Assembly (NCBI GenBank): GCA_963969345.1
Contig: OZ017766.1
Span: 6,386,001-6,450,000 of the forward strand
Source: Turbatrix aceti
Taxonomy: Eukaryota; Nematoda; Chromadorea; Rhabditida; Panagrolaimidae
Length of the DNA stretch: 64,000 nt
Direction of reading: 5' to 3'
The position numbers were made by a program, and so were the translations under genes. This document shows, piece after piece, positions 10,183 to 22,715 of the stretch (positions within the stretch are counted from its first letter, which is position 1; each line of letters begins with the position of its first letter). The notes below the pieces were generated by a model. It saw only the letters and a list, made by a program, of their open reading frames with translations. It did no database searches and was not told the origin of the DNA.

Positions 10183-13100
10183 TCACTGCTGAAAATCCCG
10201 ATGCCTCCGGGGTCCAGCGGGAATGTGGCACTCAGAAGGCTTGACATTTGCATCCGCCGTGCTGTGAATCCACGGATCGACAGGTTCGTCATCCGCGCGC
10301 TGTTGGATGCGTTCGTTGAGCTGAAGCGTGATTTCCTTCATCCTGACCCGCTCTCGTTCGTCGTCGCGTTTCTTCTGATTCCAGGCGTCCTTGATCGAGT
10401 CAGACACTTCGAGATGGACTGCCTTGAGGATCGGCTTGTGGCCCTTGCCTTTTGTCATCAGGGCCATCTTCGCAATCGGTTCTTCTTCAAGCTGCTGTGG
10501 GGGATTGATCGGATCGTTCGGGGCGATAATCTGCGCTTTGCGAACAAATTTTTGTCTGGCAAGAGGCGGCACGCTGAGATCCATGTTGGCTTGTCTCGGG
10601 GCAGAGGAAGCTGTCTGAAATTTTTTAAATACAGTTTTTTTTCTAAATCAGCGGATCGGACCGGGAAACTTTTTTCTAAAAGGTAGCTTTTAAGATGAAA
10701 AGGTTTGTCTGTAAAATGCAGCTGCCTGATGCATGGTCCGCCAGAGTTACGGTTGTCCGAAATCACGTTTTCGCCATTTTTGACGATTTTTGGCACGTTG
10801 TAGCTAAAAAAATACGGCATTTTCAAAGCCAAGGTACAAATTGTTCGACATGATTTTTGATGCAGAATCAGAGAAAAATATAAAAATATAGAGTTATCAC
10901 CTTGAAAAATGCCGAAAATTGCATTTCAAAAGTGTTCACAATGCAACATTTGTTTCGGCATTTTTTAACGTCAGAACCCCATATTTTTCTATTTTTTTTC
11001 AGATTCTCCATCAAAAATCACGTCAATCAATATGTACCCTTGCTTTGAAAATGCCGTAGTTTTTTAGCTACAACGTTCCAAAAAACGTCAAAAATAGCAA
11101 AAACTCGACTTCCATCTACCGTAACTCTGCCAGATTATGCCTCATGCAACTATATTTTACAGAAAAACGTTTCATCATAAAAGCTGCTTTTATAATTTCC
11201 TTCAGTCCTTTTCACAAACCTGCATAGCCTCAGCAAGCATGCGATCAAGCTGCCTGTTGAAATCGTCATCCGTCGCATCGTAGGTCTTCTCGATATGAAC
11301 ATGCAACTCCTCTGGCGCGGAAGGCTCGACGATATCCGGTTCTTCAGATTCATCATCGCTTTCGGAGTCTTCGCTGCCTTCGTCGTCTTCGGCGGCGGCA
11401 TCGTCGTCGTCCTCGAGGCCGTCATCGTCGGCGACTTCGGACGCGGCGTCTTCGTTTTCATTTTCGTTCTCATTTTCTTCCTGGATATTTCCGAGAAATC
11501 CTTGCTGCATGAGTCTCTGGCTCTGCGCGACGTGTCTTTTGACGTCCTTTCGATACTTTCGCTCGACGTATTCAATGTTCCTCTTCGCGCTCTCCAAATC
11601 CCTCGCAAACCTGCTTGCTCGTCGTCGTCCGGATTTTCCGCAGATAACAACGATGAGCTTATGCACTCGATCGGGGATATCGGCAGGAAAGTCTCCGAGC
11701 ACATCCGCCCTCTCGGCCCAGAAGTTTTGCGTCGAGTAGACAAAGTACAGTAAATAGTGGACAAACGTGTCGTACTGTACTTTCGTGAATCCAGGATCCA
11801 CGTATTCCCAAAGTTCGCTTGCAACATCAGATGCCATGCGAATTCTGTTCGCCCGACGAAGAAGTTGTTCTACCGAATACGATTGCTGATCGATGCCGAG
11901 TGAAATTAACTGATAGAGAACGTGGATGACGACTTCGTAGTCACAGACGCCACAGATGTACAGCCAGTTTAGGTAATGGACAGAACAGCGAAGTCTCTGC
12001 TGATGACAGATCTTATTCGTTTCGAGAGCCACGCGAATGACTTCGATAACAATGTCGCAGATTGTGATGCCAATGGCAGTGCCGTGGTTGTCGGACAACG
12101 CTCGCACGGCATCCGCGACCTCGGGAAGGCAGTCGTACGACACGGAAGTGGCATTCGCCAATTCTGAACACAGGAAATCGACGATATCTGGATCCTCCCA
12201 ATCGATGCCATCCAGGATGGCTGTCGGGTGTTTGTGCATCTTTGGGCGGGGGGAAATGGATCGAACAAGGTAGGAAATGTACGCTTTGAGCGGATCTTGG
12301 CGGAAGACAACGACGTCTTCGTCGGCGGGAGGAATCACGGCAAAGTAGGCGTTTTCGAGAAGGATCTGAAAAAAAAGACAATGAAACAAGAAAAAAATGG
12401 TGAAAAAATGTTTTTTTTATAAAAAAACGGTTCGAAAACGACGATCCCGGCACGAAATGCAAAACATAACAAAATTCGTGTCGAGAACCAAGACGAAAAT
12501 AACAAAATTTGTAACTGATTACAGTAATAGGGATACCAACTCGATATCTATCTCGAAACGAAATTAACAGCAAGAAAAATTTCGTGTCGAAAACCAAACC
12601 AGAAAATAACAAAAACTGCATCTCATTACAGTAATACGGATAACGTAAATAATTTTCGTTGTCAGAATCGATTTCTGAACGTAACATCTTTTTCGTCGGA
12701 AAACTGATAAAAACGTTACTTTTCATATGTTTTTTTGCGAACTCACCCGTTGTCTGGCATCCTTGATAGCAGTTATCTTTTTCAAGATAACATTCATCGC
12801 AACCTTCATCTTGGCATGGGTTTCGGTATTGAGGTAGAGAAAAACGCCGGCGGATTCGATGAAAACCGCCGTCATTTCCACTTTGTAGCCTCGGAGGTCG
12901 AAGAGCAGCGATCTCAGGCACGCGAGAGCTTCGGGTTTTGGCAGAATTTTAAACTTTGTCTACAAAAAAAAATCTTTGATCATCAGAAAAAAAATTTTTA
13001 ATATAAAAAAACCCACCAATTCAGCGAGAAATTTGGTCGTAAAAATTCCTTCTGTAACAATTCGTCCGCGTCCTTCGCGTTTTTCGCCTTTTTTGGGTGG

Positions 13101-15910
13101 TTCATACCTCGCTCCGGCCAGTTCCCTGAATTTTCCAAGAAGCCATGCAAACGTTCGATTCGTTACATCCGGTGTAATTTCCCTGATCGATGCCAGAAAA
13201 CGCGCGTAAAACGGCAGCAAATCCAGTCGGTCTCGGGACGAATTGATAAAATGTTGAACGAGTCTTTTTCTGTTGATTTTTTTGTTCAGATTTTGGACAA
13301 AGTGTACGGCAGCCTGATCGATGAGTTCCCGATTGAGTGCTGAAGTCAGGTTTTCCATAAATGTGCTCATGGACGTTCCGACAAATTGCAGCTTGTGCAT
13401 GGCATCGAGAACGCGAATTTCAACCAGGGGCGGGGCAGGAGGCCCATCCGAGCCCTCTTCGGTCCTTTCGTCGGCTTCTTCGTCGTCGCTGACCCCACTG
13501 CCGGCACCCGTTTCGTCCACCTTGTCGAGATCGCCGAATTCGACGGAATCAACGGTTTCGGTGAACGTTGTTTTCTCGTCGGCGGCCACGTCTTCGGGAT
13601 CGTCTTCTTCGACTTCGGGAACGGCGGCGACGTAGCGCGTAAGGGTTGGGAGGGATTCGTAGAAGATCATCATGTCTCGGTCGGCCCAGAGTGAGATTTT
13701 GCCTTCGCTGAGATCGTTATCGAGCTGTTTGGCTGCGACTTCGTCGAGTTCATCGTCGCTGGGCTCCTCATTCATCGGCTGGAATTCCTTGTTGAGGGCA
13801 TCGGCAATATCCATCGCGGAGAGCTTCAGCTTGTCAAAAATCTGCTTTTGAGCGGCGAAATCTTGACGATCGACCTGCGAAGCGTCACCTGAAATCACAA
13901 AAAAAATACAAAAAAATTACAAAATCGGATCAGAAAAACGAAATACTAAAAACCCAAAAAACCTGGAATCCAAGAAAAGCTAAAACTCTTATTTTTGAAA
14001 AACAAATCCCAAAAATATTACAAAAACAAACAAAAGTTCCGAAAAAAAGTCAACAAAAAATATAATTTTTATTTTTGATGATGAATCTGAAAAAAACTAA
14101 TTTAAAAAAAAAAATAAAAAATCTAAAAATGGCAAAAAAAAATCAAAATTTTTGAATTGTAAAGAAACCCAAAAAATAAACAGCACAAATCCAAAAAAAA
14201 CATCAGACAAACAAAAAAGTCTGATTTTTTTTTAAATGAAAATAACGACAAAAACCAAAAGTTCTAAAAAAGCAAAAAAAAAACTAAATTTTTATACTTT
14301 TGAAAAAAAACAAAAAATAACTCAAAATACAAAAAAATGCACAAAAAAAACTATTTTTTTAATGTTTTAGGAAAAACCTAAAAAATACAAAAAAAAACCA
14401 AAAAAAATGTTCTAAAAAACGCCAAAAATTTTTTTTTGACAAATTTCAAAAAACACAAAGAAAAACATGAAATCACCCAAAACATTTTAGCAAATAATTT
14501 CTAAAAAAACCGACCTTTAGTCCTCTCCTGTCGCTTGATACTCTTGTGTATCTTGTTCATCTTGACTCTCACGGTGTTCAGGTAGACGATGAACTTCTTG
14601 AAGTAGTTTTCGAACAGGTTGATGAGAGCATCCCTATTTGAGTCGGTCAGAAGCGGAGAAGCCAGTTTCCTCGCAGCTTGAAGCTCTTCGTTCTTCATTT
14701 TTGAGGCTTCTTTGAATGGGACGACCCCGGTAAAGTCAAAAAATAGCGGACGACAAAAGGCCATCAAAACCGGGACGTTGGCGTAGCTGTTGACGTCGGT
14801 GGCAGTGATGCAGCTCAGCGTGAGACCGAGCAGGTCGAGTCCGGGCTTACCGACGACTCCGTTGAGGTAGAGCTCGGCAAGAAGTCTGGAAATGAAAAAA
14901 AACTGTTTTATGAAGCATAAAAGGAAAAAATCGTAATTTTAGGTCAAAAACACATAAAAAATTGGGATTTCAGATTTTATGTAAAATACATAAATTTAGG
15001 ATTTTGTATAAAAAACGTACTTCGGTCCTAACACGGCCTAACATTTCTGAATGTCACAAAAAATTGAAAAAATTTCTAAGTTTGATAAATGTATATAAAA
15101 ATATAAATTTCACAAAAAAAATCGAAATTTAGGATTTTTTGAAAAAAATGTCCAAAATCGGAATTTTACATAAAAAAATTCTAAAAACCACAAAACTAGC
15201 CGAATTTTCGAATTTTTTTATTAAAAAAACCAAAATTTGCTTCAATCCATAAAAAAATGATTTTTATCTAAAAAATTTCTAAATTCGGCTATTTTTGCGG
15301 TTTTTAGAATTTTTTTATAGAATTCCAATTTTGGACAGTTTTTTCATAAAATACCAAATTTAGATTTTTTCGTGAAATTTTAAAACATTAAAAGCGTAAA
15401 ATACGAAATTTCATGAAGAAAAAACTAGATTTAGGATTTCACATGAAAACGGGTCAAAAAAAATTGACCCACAAAAAAAACCAACCTCAAATTGACCCTC
15501 AACTTGGTCGAATTCTCGACCTTGTCAGTTTTCTTGGTCGGCAAAACTTTTTTGAGCTCATTGATTATCAGCGGCGTAAAATCGTAGAGCGAAGCGAGGC
15601 GCACGATAAACGTCAGCAAATCCGGCACCTCGCTGACCTTCACCTTTGCTTCGACGATATTGGCAGCGATTTCGTCGAGAAATTTGTGAACGTTGAGTTT
15701 TTCGAGTTCGGAGATGAGCGAAGAAGCCGGTTGCGTCGAGGATATGCATTTTGTCTTTCGCATAAACGACGTGAGCTTTTTGAGGGATGAATCGAGGCGA
15801 TTGAGGGCTTCGGCTTCGAGTTGCTCGGCCGAAGCGATGACGGCTACGTTGGCCACCTGAGACTTGGCTCGTTGACGCGTCTCATCGAGCCACGAAGTCG
15901 ATGCGGCCAT
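10183..15910 (-). CDS. UPF2: UPF2, regulator of nonsense transcripts 2
   Basis: Six minus-strand exons join in frame: 15910-15486, 14885-14515, 13888-13017, 12959-12747, 12365-11220 and 10614-10183, for 1152 aa. UPF2 is the bridge between UPF1 and UPF3 in nonsense-mediated mRNA decay. The N-terminal segment LDSSLKKLTSFMRK starts the first MIF4G-like domain. The exon 12959-12747 (KFKILPKPEALACLRSLLFD) and the following LLENAYFAVIPPA belong to the later MIF4G region. Next comes a highly acidic tract (Glu/Asp/Asn repeats) and FDRMLAEAM-like residues of the UPF1-binding region, then a basic C-terminus ending in QQRADDEP. Reading through the last donor (stop at 11202) would lose the C-terminal domain, so I chose the spliced form. 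A TTTTTTTAG acceptor lies about 30 bases before the ATG. Human UPF2 is about 1270 aa. Confidence 0.9.
10683..11186. mobile_element. Family P1 palindromic MITE-like element in last UPF2 intron
   Basis: A 504-bp palindrome, end motif GTAGCTTTTAAGATG at the left and CATCATAAAAGCTGC at the right, with the same central hairpin as the 8763-9269 copy. Confidence 0.78.
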
Positions 15911-16075
15911 ACGCGGTGAAAAAAAAAGCTTGGCACTAGTCTAAAAAAAGTTTGAAACTCCAAAAAATTGGGTTTATGACGAAATAAAATCGGGAAATGA
16001 AAACCCGCGTCAAAAATTCATCAAAACAAGAAAAAACAAAAATTTTATCGCACAAAAAAAAGAAATAAATAAAAT

Positions 16076-17534
16076 TCAAGATTCAAGTCTGACGCGTTTC
16101 GAAGCGATTTCCGCTGTCTCAGGCGTGTCACATGAGTCCAAATTGTCCGTGACAGAATAATCGTCGACGTCAATGTCAAGTCCATCATCCGAAAAATCAG
16201 GATCAAAATTCAGGCCGCCGCCGACCCTGGAAAACTGATCACCCAACAACCGAGCTTCGTGTCGAAAGTCGTCATCGATCTGTCCATCACCTGAAGACAG
16301 GAAAATGTACTATACTACCCCGAAAAATACCAAACATCGACGAGGAAACATTGAACAATAAAAAAAGTATAGTGAAATAAAAACAAAAAAAAATAAACAA
16401 CGTCAAACAAGTTTTTCCAAACGCGCAAGTTTTGCATGTTGCGCGCATGACAAAAAAAATGTGTATCTATAAAACCGTTTTTTTGGAGAATTCAAAGAAC
16501 TTACGATACAAAATACGGGTAATCTCGCTGCCAAGATGGATTTCTGACACGGGTTTTGTCAAATCGAGTGAAGTGGAGACGTTTGACGGATCGGAGACGC
16601 TTGAAAGCGGATTTTTGGGTGAAAAAAACGTCCGTGAGTAAACTTGGCCGACAGAATCGATGAAAAACGTCTCGCGACCGTTTCCCACGATTCGGTGAAC
16701 TGGATTTTGTGTTTTGATTTTTGAGAGCGTCACGTCTGCGGCATTTGTGGCCATCGCAGCCGATTTTACATTTTGGCTAAAAAAATAACGGTCGTGGAAC
16801 ATTTTTAGGATAAAATGGGCATAAAAGTTATAAAAACCAACCCAGAATAGGCTAGGCCGTAGAGATTTTTCTTTTCGGTCAATAAATCGACAAATAAGTC
16901 ACCTGAGGCGAGTTGAACGAATTTTTCGTCAATGAAAAATTCTTCGTGATCGTGAAAATTTGTTCGAATATTGAAAACCCGAATTTTGGTAGTTGAATTC
17001 GAATCGTCGGTAAAAGCCAGGATTACCAGGTCTTCGATGAGTTCCACAGCAGTCGGCCAGGTGAAAGCAGTGGTCTCGGAGCTTCTCACGTATTCTTTAG
17101 CCTGGAAAAATTTAAAAAAAAAAGATTTTTGGGACAAAAATGCAAAAAAAAAACTTACATTTTTGAACCGAGAAACGGTAGCAAAAGACGTGTCTGATGG
17201 CTCAATTATCCTCTGTAGATCCCACTTTTTGTCAGTCAACCGATACAGTCTCTGAAAAAATCAAATAAAGCACAATTTATCCAGTTTTGCAGTTTTTAAA
17301 ACTAAAATTTACTTTTTCGGTGTATGAAAACAAGAAAAAAATCTGGGAATCAACCCGATTTTTTTCTTGCTGCGCTTCCAGGCAAACAGCATCGTCATTA
17401 GCGCTGAGATGAACTAACAAAGCCGGATCGATGCCAGAAAGCTCGTAGACATCATGGGTCACCAAATTTCCCAGAAATAAATTTGACAATTCGGTAAATA
17501 AAACCGAATTTTTGAAAAAAGTTGGGTAATTCAT
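16076..17534 (-). CDS. Unrecognised 353-aa protein upstream of UPF2
   Basis: Five minus-strand exons join cleanly: 17534-17313, 17251-17159, 17101-16842, 16776-16505 and 16290-16076. I do not recognise the family. The middle part alternates short hydrophobic and polar stretches (VELIEDLVILAFTD, TFFIDSVGQVYSRTFF), which suggests a beta-rich fold such as part of a propeller, but no repeat signature is convincing. The C-terminus is acidic (DFSDDGLDIDVDDYSV) and ends in a basic RVRLES tail. No signal peptide or membrane segment is seen. Its stop is 165 bases upstream of the UPF2 start on the same strand, and a TTTTTTTAG acceptor lies in that gap, so the two may form an operon with this gene first. 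Confidence 0.75.
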
Positions 17535-18454
17535 TTCAGATTACAGTGACGGTCGGTTATCTCCTGGTGTTCGGTTAGCAATAAGAACGAAAATTACTGT
17601 AATATATCGTGAGAACAGGTGACGGCAAAAAATAGACACAAAAAAATGCAGCTTTGTTGCAACATCAGGTGTTTGAATGCTCTTACAGCGAAAATTTTTC
17701 AAATAATGCGCATGTGGTTGATTTTAGCTGGATTTTGTCGGGTTACCCAAACCGAGTTTGATTTTTGACACAAAAACTCTCAGTTTTTATATCTGTCGCT
17801 TCTTTAAACACAATTAGTAATATTTTATGGTTGTTGATACTCGGTACTCGAAATTTAGTTTTTTCTTGCAGCGCAAAAATTTAATTTTGGACCAAATGAC
17901 ATTTTTTTTAGTATAATGGTGTCAAATACCCAACTTGACAACTTGTACTTACAACATATGTACTCATGCGCAACATGTAACCTGTCATAGATCATCTGTC
18001 AAGATATCGGAGCCCAGGTAAAATTATTCCTCCCTGCCCTAAAAAAAAATTTTGTAAGAAATTTGTAAAAGATTCTTACAAACAAATACGGGCAATTTTT
18101 TTTATTGGGGGTTGCATTGCTTTTTTTCAAAGTCTTTGACTTTCAAATCACTTTTTGATTATCTACTTTTATTAGTTCTCAAACCTCCTGTCTGTCGAAC
18201 TTCTGCAGACAGGTTCGCCGTACCGGTACATAGGTACAACGTTCTTTTCGCCTACACTATGAAATCCAAGACACGTACACATGCATGAATCCAAGCGTGT
18301 GTTAATCCGGTTTGCCTACGCGTTATCTATTTATTTGATGAAAACATGTTTCCGGATTTGAATGTCGAATGAATGAAAGATCGCTTATCGAGACTCTGCC
18401 AATGCTGACTGAGTGTAGTATTCCTTAACCCATATTCAACGCCGACCTCACGCG
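17535..18454. other. Intergenic region between divergent genes
   Basis: No gene is seen in 920 bases. It separates a minus-strand gene (left) from the plus-strand GT92 gene (right), so it should contain both promoters. Confidence 0.4.
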
Positions 18455-20508
18455 ATGGTGCCGTATCCCCTATTCGGAATTGGCAAAGTTAAGCAATGTC
18501 TTGTAAAGCACCGTATTTTGGTGTTTTGTTGTTGTATTGCTATCATTTTTGTTTTTAATAGCCAAACTTTCCTGACGGCAACATCATCACTGTTCGGCGG
18601 ACCTGAAACCAAACCAATTGTCATCAAGGCATAAAACCGGCCTAAAAATCAGGCCGCCGGCCGGCTTGCGGCCGGCCTAAATTTTCAGGCCGAAGCCGGG
18701 CCGGCCGCGGCCGCGGCCTTTTTTTTGAAAAAAATTTTCGTGCTTTATTTTAGGGTTATTTTCGCAAAATTTGACCAAATTTAGAAAAAAATTTTTTTTG
18801 GAAACAACCTAATATTATGGAAAAATGCATAATAATAAATTCCCCTGTGGTAAAAAGTAAAAAAAAGACGAATGAAGCACAAAAACGTCAGAAAATCATA
18901 CTTTTTTCGAAAAAAATCAACTTTCGAATATTTTTCCGGCTTTTCCCGGCTTTTTCGGCCGGCCTTGAATCGAAAAGCCGGCCCGCAGCCGGCCGCGGCC
19001 GGCCGGCCGTGCCGGCTTTTGCGGCCGGCCGGCCGGATTTTATGCCTTGATTGTCATAGCTTCGGTCACTTATTACAATCGTTCCCAGTTGTAAGTTTTT
19101 TTGACATTTGCAGTTTTAGGTTAAATCTATTTTTTTGATTATTCAGTTATCCAAATGACACCGTGGCTGTTCTCTTCAAATCACACCAAAAACTTTCACG
19201 GCATTCGACCATGCAAAAATGGTTTTGTATGTCTAAAAACTCAACGGACGAAATCATTTCACCAACGGCTCCTCGATCGGCCTATTCACCTGTCCAGGAG
19301 TGCATGTTACATCTTTTTCTGGCAACATGCCAGACAGTTGAGAATCCAACGACGTTTTCACTGATGTTATCCTCGACTTCTGAAGGCCAAAATATTCAAC
19401 TTCCTCTTCGGTATGCGGTTCAGGAAAAAATACCTGTAGTCTCCTGCGTGGCACCATTGTTCCTGGCTGAGCACTGGCAGGTGATTGTCTTCAGCATCGA
19501 AACGTATGCTCATTTTGGCGTCGGTCGACAGGGTTATTACTTTCTCAGTGGCATGGAGGGCATCTTTGATCTTCTAAGGGTTTGTTGCTGTTTTTCTAAA
19601 TGAACGAATCAAAATTAAAAATTCAGGAATACAACAAAACCGGTCTCATTGACATGCAATACTGGGCTATGCCCAATCTCGATGAACTGAATGCCAAACT
19701 GCAGACCGCCACTCGAGATCAGGCAGGAGCGTTCAACGACTGCTACTTCAAATACCGAGAAGCCGCGAATTTCATTATGGTTCACGACGTCGATGACATT
19801 ATCCTCCCGCGCCACAGTCACACCTATTTTGACGAATTTTCACACTTGTGGCGGATTAGACCTGAAACTGCGTATTTCCACTACCGAAGTTACAATGCAG
19901 CAACAAATGCATCCCTGGGCTTTAAAGATATTTCTATCGAGAACACGTACCGTTCCGTCGGGGTCAAATACCAACCAAACCACGGAAAGTCGGTCTACAA
20001 CACGTCGGTTGTCGAAACCGTCTGGTTGCACTGGACGCACTTCTACGATAAAAAGCATTACAACCCCCATGTTTTGGACTTCGATGACGGATTTATGCTG
20101 CACGCTCGTAATTGGACCATTGGCAACGACACCAGTGGCATCAAAGTGGACATGCCGAATATTCTGAGCATATCCGACCTTGCGACAGAAAAAGATATCA
20201 AAACGATCACTAAGAACTTTGAAAGACGTCTGAAACGGTTCAAAAAAGTAAACAGTGTCAGAAATTTGAAATCAACAAACTATTACTACAACATAATCGA
20301 CGTGTGTGTCAAAAACATTGGTGGTAGTCATTGTCCGATTTATGGATGTCGAACGCATTACGCTTGTCCGATTCCCGAAGTGCCCGGAGCGCGGTGTGTA
20401 GACATGGAACAGAAGCATGAGAAATTTGACGTTGATAATCGGTATTATTTCTACGTTCCATCAAACCCTATTTTGCCTGTTGTCCATTCGGATGGATGTG
20501 TTTTGTAA
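18455..20508 (+). CDS. GT92 (DUF23) glycosyltransferase, exon 1 split by a 425-bp transposon
   Basis: Coding segments are 18455-18624, 19058-19090, 19147-19579 and 19627-20508; without the insertion and one 8-bp duplicate they read 505 aa in one frame. The N-terminus is a type II Golgi anchor (residues about 20-37, LVFCCCIAIIFVF). The GT92 start IVIASVTYYNRSQFYPNDTV spans the insertion point and intron 1. FIMVHDVDDIILPR carries the DxD metal/sugar-nucleotide motif. Nematode GT92 enzymes include galactosyltransferases acting on N-glycan core fucose; the acceptor here is unknown. The element breaks exon 1: translation from the ATG would stop two codons inside it. Either this allele is non-functional, or a downstream start makes an anchorless protein. 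The rest is intact, so the insertion is young. The gene converges on the C1GALT-like gene 63 bp away. Confidence 0.85.
18625..19049. mobile_element. 425-bp hAT-like non-autonomous transposon, GGCCGG-rich ends
   Basis: Terminal inverted repeats are CAAGGCATAAAA at the left and its reverse complement TTTTATGCCTTG at the right. It is flanked on both sides by ATTGTCAT (18617-18624 and 19050-19057), an 8-bp target duplication typical of hAT transposons. The subterminal parts are stacks of GGCCGGC motifs able to fold on themselves; the centre is AT-rich. No transposase. An almost identical copy of the same length lies at 51689-52113. Confidence 0.92.
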
Positions 20509-20571
20509 ATAAATGTATTTTTATCACGTTTCCTATACAAAAGACAACAACATAGTTGATAAATAATTTAT

Positions 20572-21711
20572 TCAAATGTCAACAGAATCGGCAATTTTGA
20601 CAACACTAACAAGAAAGTGAAAATACAACATTTCATAAGGCGTAAAATGATGAACGCTAATTGTATCCGGCGAAATGTAATCCGGAAACTCGGATAAAGG
20701 ATAGTAAGAAATTTGTCTGATATACATCATTGCATTTGGATACCTTGTTTCTTCCGGATGATATTGGAAGAAGCGTATTCTGCCTTCGTCGTCTCTCGTA
20801 TCCTGGGGATAAATGCCGACTCGTTCGAAGCATCTTCCGATTTCTTGGTCGTCTTCTGGGCGTTCGATTTCTCGGCATTCTCCTTCTTTTACGAGTCTGT
20901 CAAATGTTTTGAGTCCGCCGTTGCTGATTAGGTACGATCCGCCGTCGGTGTAGCCTCGGGTCTGGAATTCAATTTCAATTTTCGGGTGCATGATAAAGTG
21001 TGATAACATTCACTTACGACAAAGAAACCCCATCGGAATCCCAGAATCAGGTCGTCAGCAGGATTGAAGTTTTTTATAAAGTTTCTGGCCGTGTCAAGAA
21101 AAGCATAGGCGTCGTCGTCGATGCGCAGGTACCAATCGTAGCTGTTGTATTTGGGGCTTTCGATGACGTGCCTAAATTTGTTTAAAAATTTTTTTTCTTA
21201 ATTTTTTTTTTTAAATTAAAAAAAATGGTTACTAAAAAACCGGTCAATTCTTACTAGTTTTTTTCTAGCACGCGTCATTTTGAAGTTCATTGATCTATTT
21301 TCTCGCAATCCCGTAAAATGAGGATAAATGAGAATTTGTAAAAAGAAAAATCAATTTTTGAATTGAAAATTTTTCAGCACATCAAAAAAAAATTACTTGT
21401 ACACCGCGCGAACTTTTTTCCACGAATAAGCGCGCTTATTCCATTTCGGAAAAACCATGTGTGGCATGTTTTTCCTCATGGGCCGATCGGTGAAAAATAG
21501 TACGTCGTCGCATTTGTGTGCCCACATATCGTATACGTTCTTGGCCTAAAGACATTCGTTAAATAATTTTACATAGAACAATTCGGATGATATAACATAC
21601 ATGATAGTGCCGAATGCCGGTCGTGTGAATAAGGCACATAACTGATCCATTGGCGGGTTTTGCGTCAACAAAATATAGGAGCACGACAGTGAGAAGTCCG
21701 ACCAACAGCAT
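20572..21711 (-). CDS. GT31 core-1 beta-1,3-galactosyltransferase-like (C1GALT1-like), copy A
   Basis: Four minus-strand exons (21711-21601, 21545-21397, 21171-21018, 20961-20572; lengths 111, 149, 154 and 390 bp) encode 267 aa. Family marks: CDDVLFFTD near the N-terminus, the DxD-containing YDWYLRIDDDAYAFLDTARN, DLILGFRWGFF, the glycine-rich GYTDGGSYLISNGGLKTF and EDDQEIGRCFERVGIYPQDT. C1GALT1 adds galactose to GalNAc-Ser/Thr in the Golgi. This protein is about 100 aa shorter than the vertebrate enzyme: the hydrophobic N-terminus (residues 2-15) looks like a cleavable signal or minimal anchor and the stem is nearly absent. Exon lengths are identical to copy B at 32484. Acceptor specificity cannot be inferred. 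Confidence 0.9.
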
Positions 21712-22715
21712 TGCCTACTACGAACGACACAAAACAATTGACAGGAGTTAAAGAAAGGAAGAAATAAACGCTGGAAGGAGTGAAAATACTCAAAAGTTCT
21801 TTTTGCTGCCGCGGATGGATAAAATAACTCAATGTTTTTGCGCGAGCCTCGGGGCAGAGTGAGTTTATTCAGTTCTAGGGAGGTGGATTTGAGTCAGTTT
21901 TTTGTGTTTCTCTATTCGAGAAATGCTACAATTTTGATTCTGATATGGAAACATGTATTGCTACAAAATACGCCCCACGTGGTTAGAAAGTTTTTTTTGC
22001 ACACTCGGTACATTGGGTGCAATTTAGAGATCAAAGAAGTTCCCGCCTCCCGGGGACCTTGGGAAATTTTCCGGGGCATCCCGGGGATAGCGCCTTGATT
22101 ACTTTTGTTTTTGTCGGGGAAAAAAGTAAATTTTATATTCCCTGACTGAGCCCAACCGTTTTTTCCCCATCTGGAAAAACTCTACATTTCCGGAACATGG
22201 AACAAAATTTACCGTTAACGATAAATGTATTCATCAAAAACAGCCCAAATTGGCAAAAAAAACAACGGGGGCTTTTTTTTAGGAAAAAAGTTATTTAAAT
22301 TTTTTTTTCGTTTTTTTGACTTTACTTTTTTTATAATTTTTTATGCATTGTTGCAATTTTTTCCGTTCCCGACGATTTTTGTCCTACAATTCCGAAGTCT
22401 TGGCAAAAAACGAATGTCGTTCGTGCAAAGAGGACACTTAATCTGATCCGACGGATGATCCGATCCAAAAGACCATCCGCGCGCACATCCGAAACATTGT
22501 ATCGTATATTGCATCGCAGACTGAGATCGGATTATCCGACTAGGTTGCAGCGGATGACGGATGTATGACGGACAGACAGATCGGATCATCCGAATTCCCC
22601 ACAGTCGGATGATGGATTTTAAAAACGTACCATCTGTTCATTCTGTCTGCCTACATTTGATTGATTTTTCCTTTTCCATTTACTATTGTATTTTTTTTCT
22701 GTTTTTGCGCCAATC
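21712..22715. other. Intergenic region with GATCCGA-rich cluster
   Basis: No gene seen. 22434-22600 is dense in GATCCGA, ATCCGAC and CGGATGA motifs in both orientations and looks like a degenerate palindromic repeat. 22035-22105 has GC-rich CCCGGGGA blocks in AT-rich surroundings. Confidence 0.4.

Noticed and set aside
11295..11753. 152-codon plus-strand open frame opposite UPF2
   Set aside because: It mirrors the acidic tract of UPF2; valine/phenylalanine-rich composition is what the complement of Glu/Asp codons yields.
17737..17765. GGTTACCCAAACCGAGTTTGAT resembles spliced leader SL1
   Set aside because: Similarity is partial, there is no following donor and Sm-site structure of an SL RNA gene, and it is a single copy.
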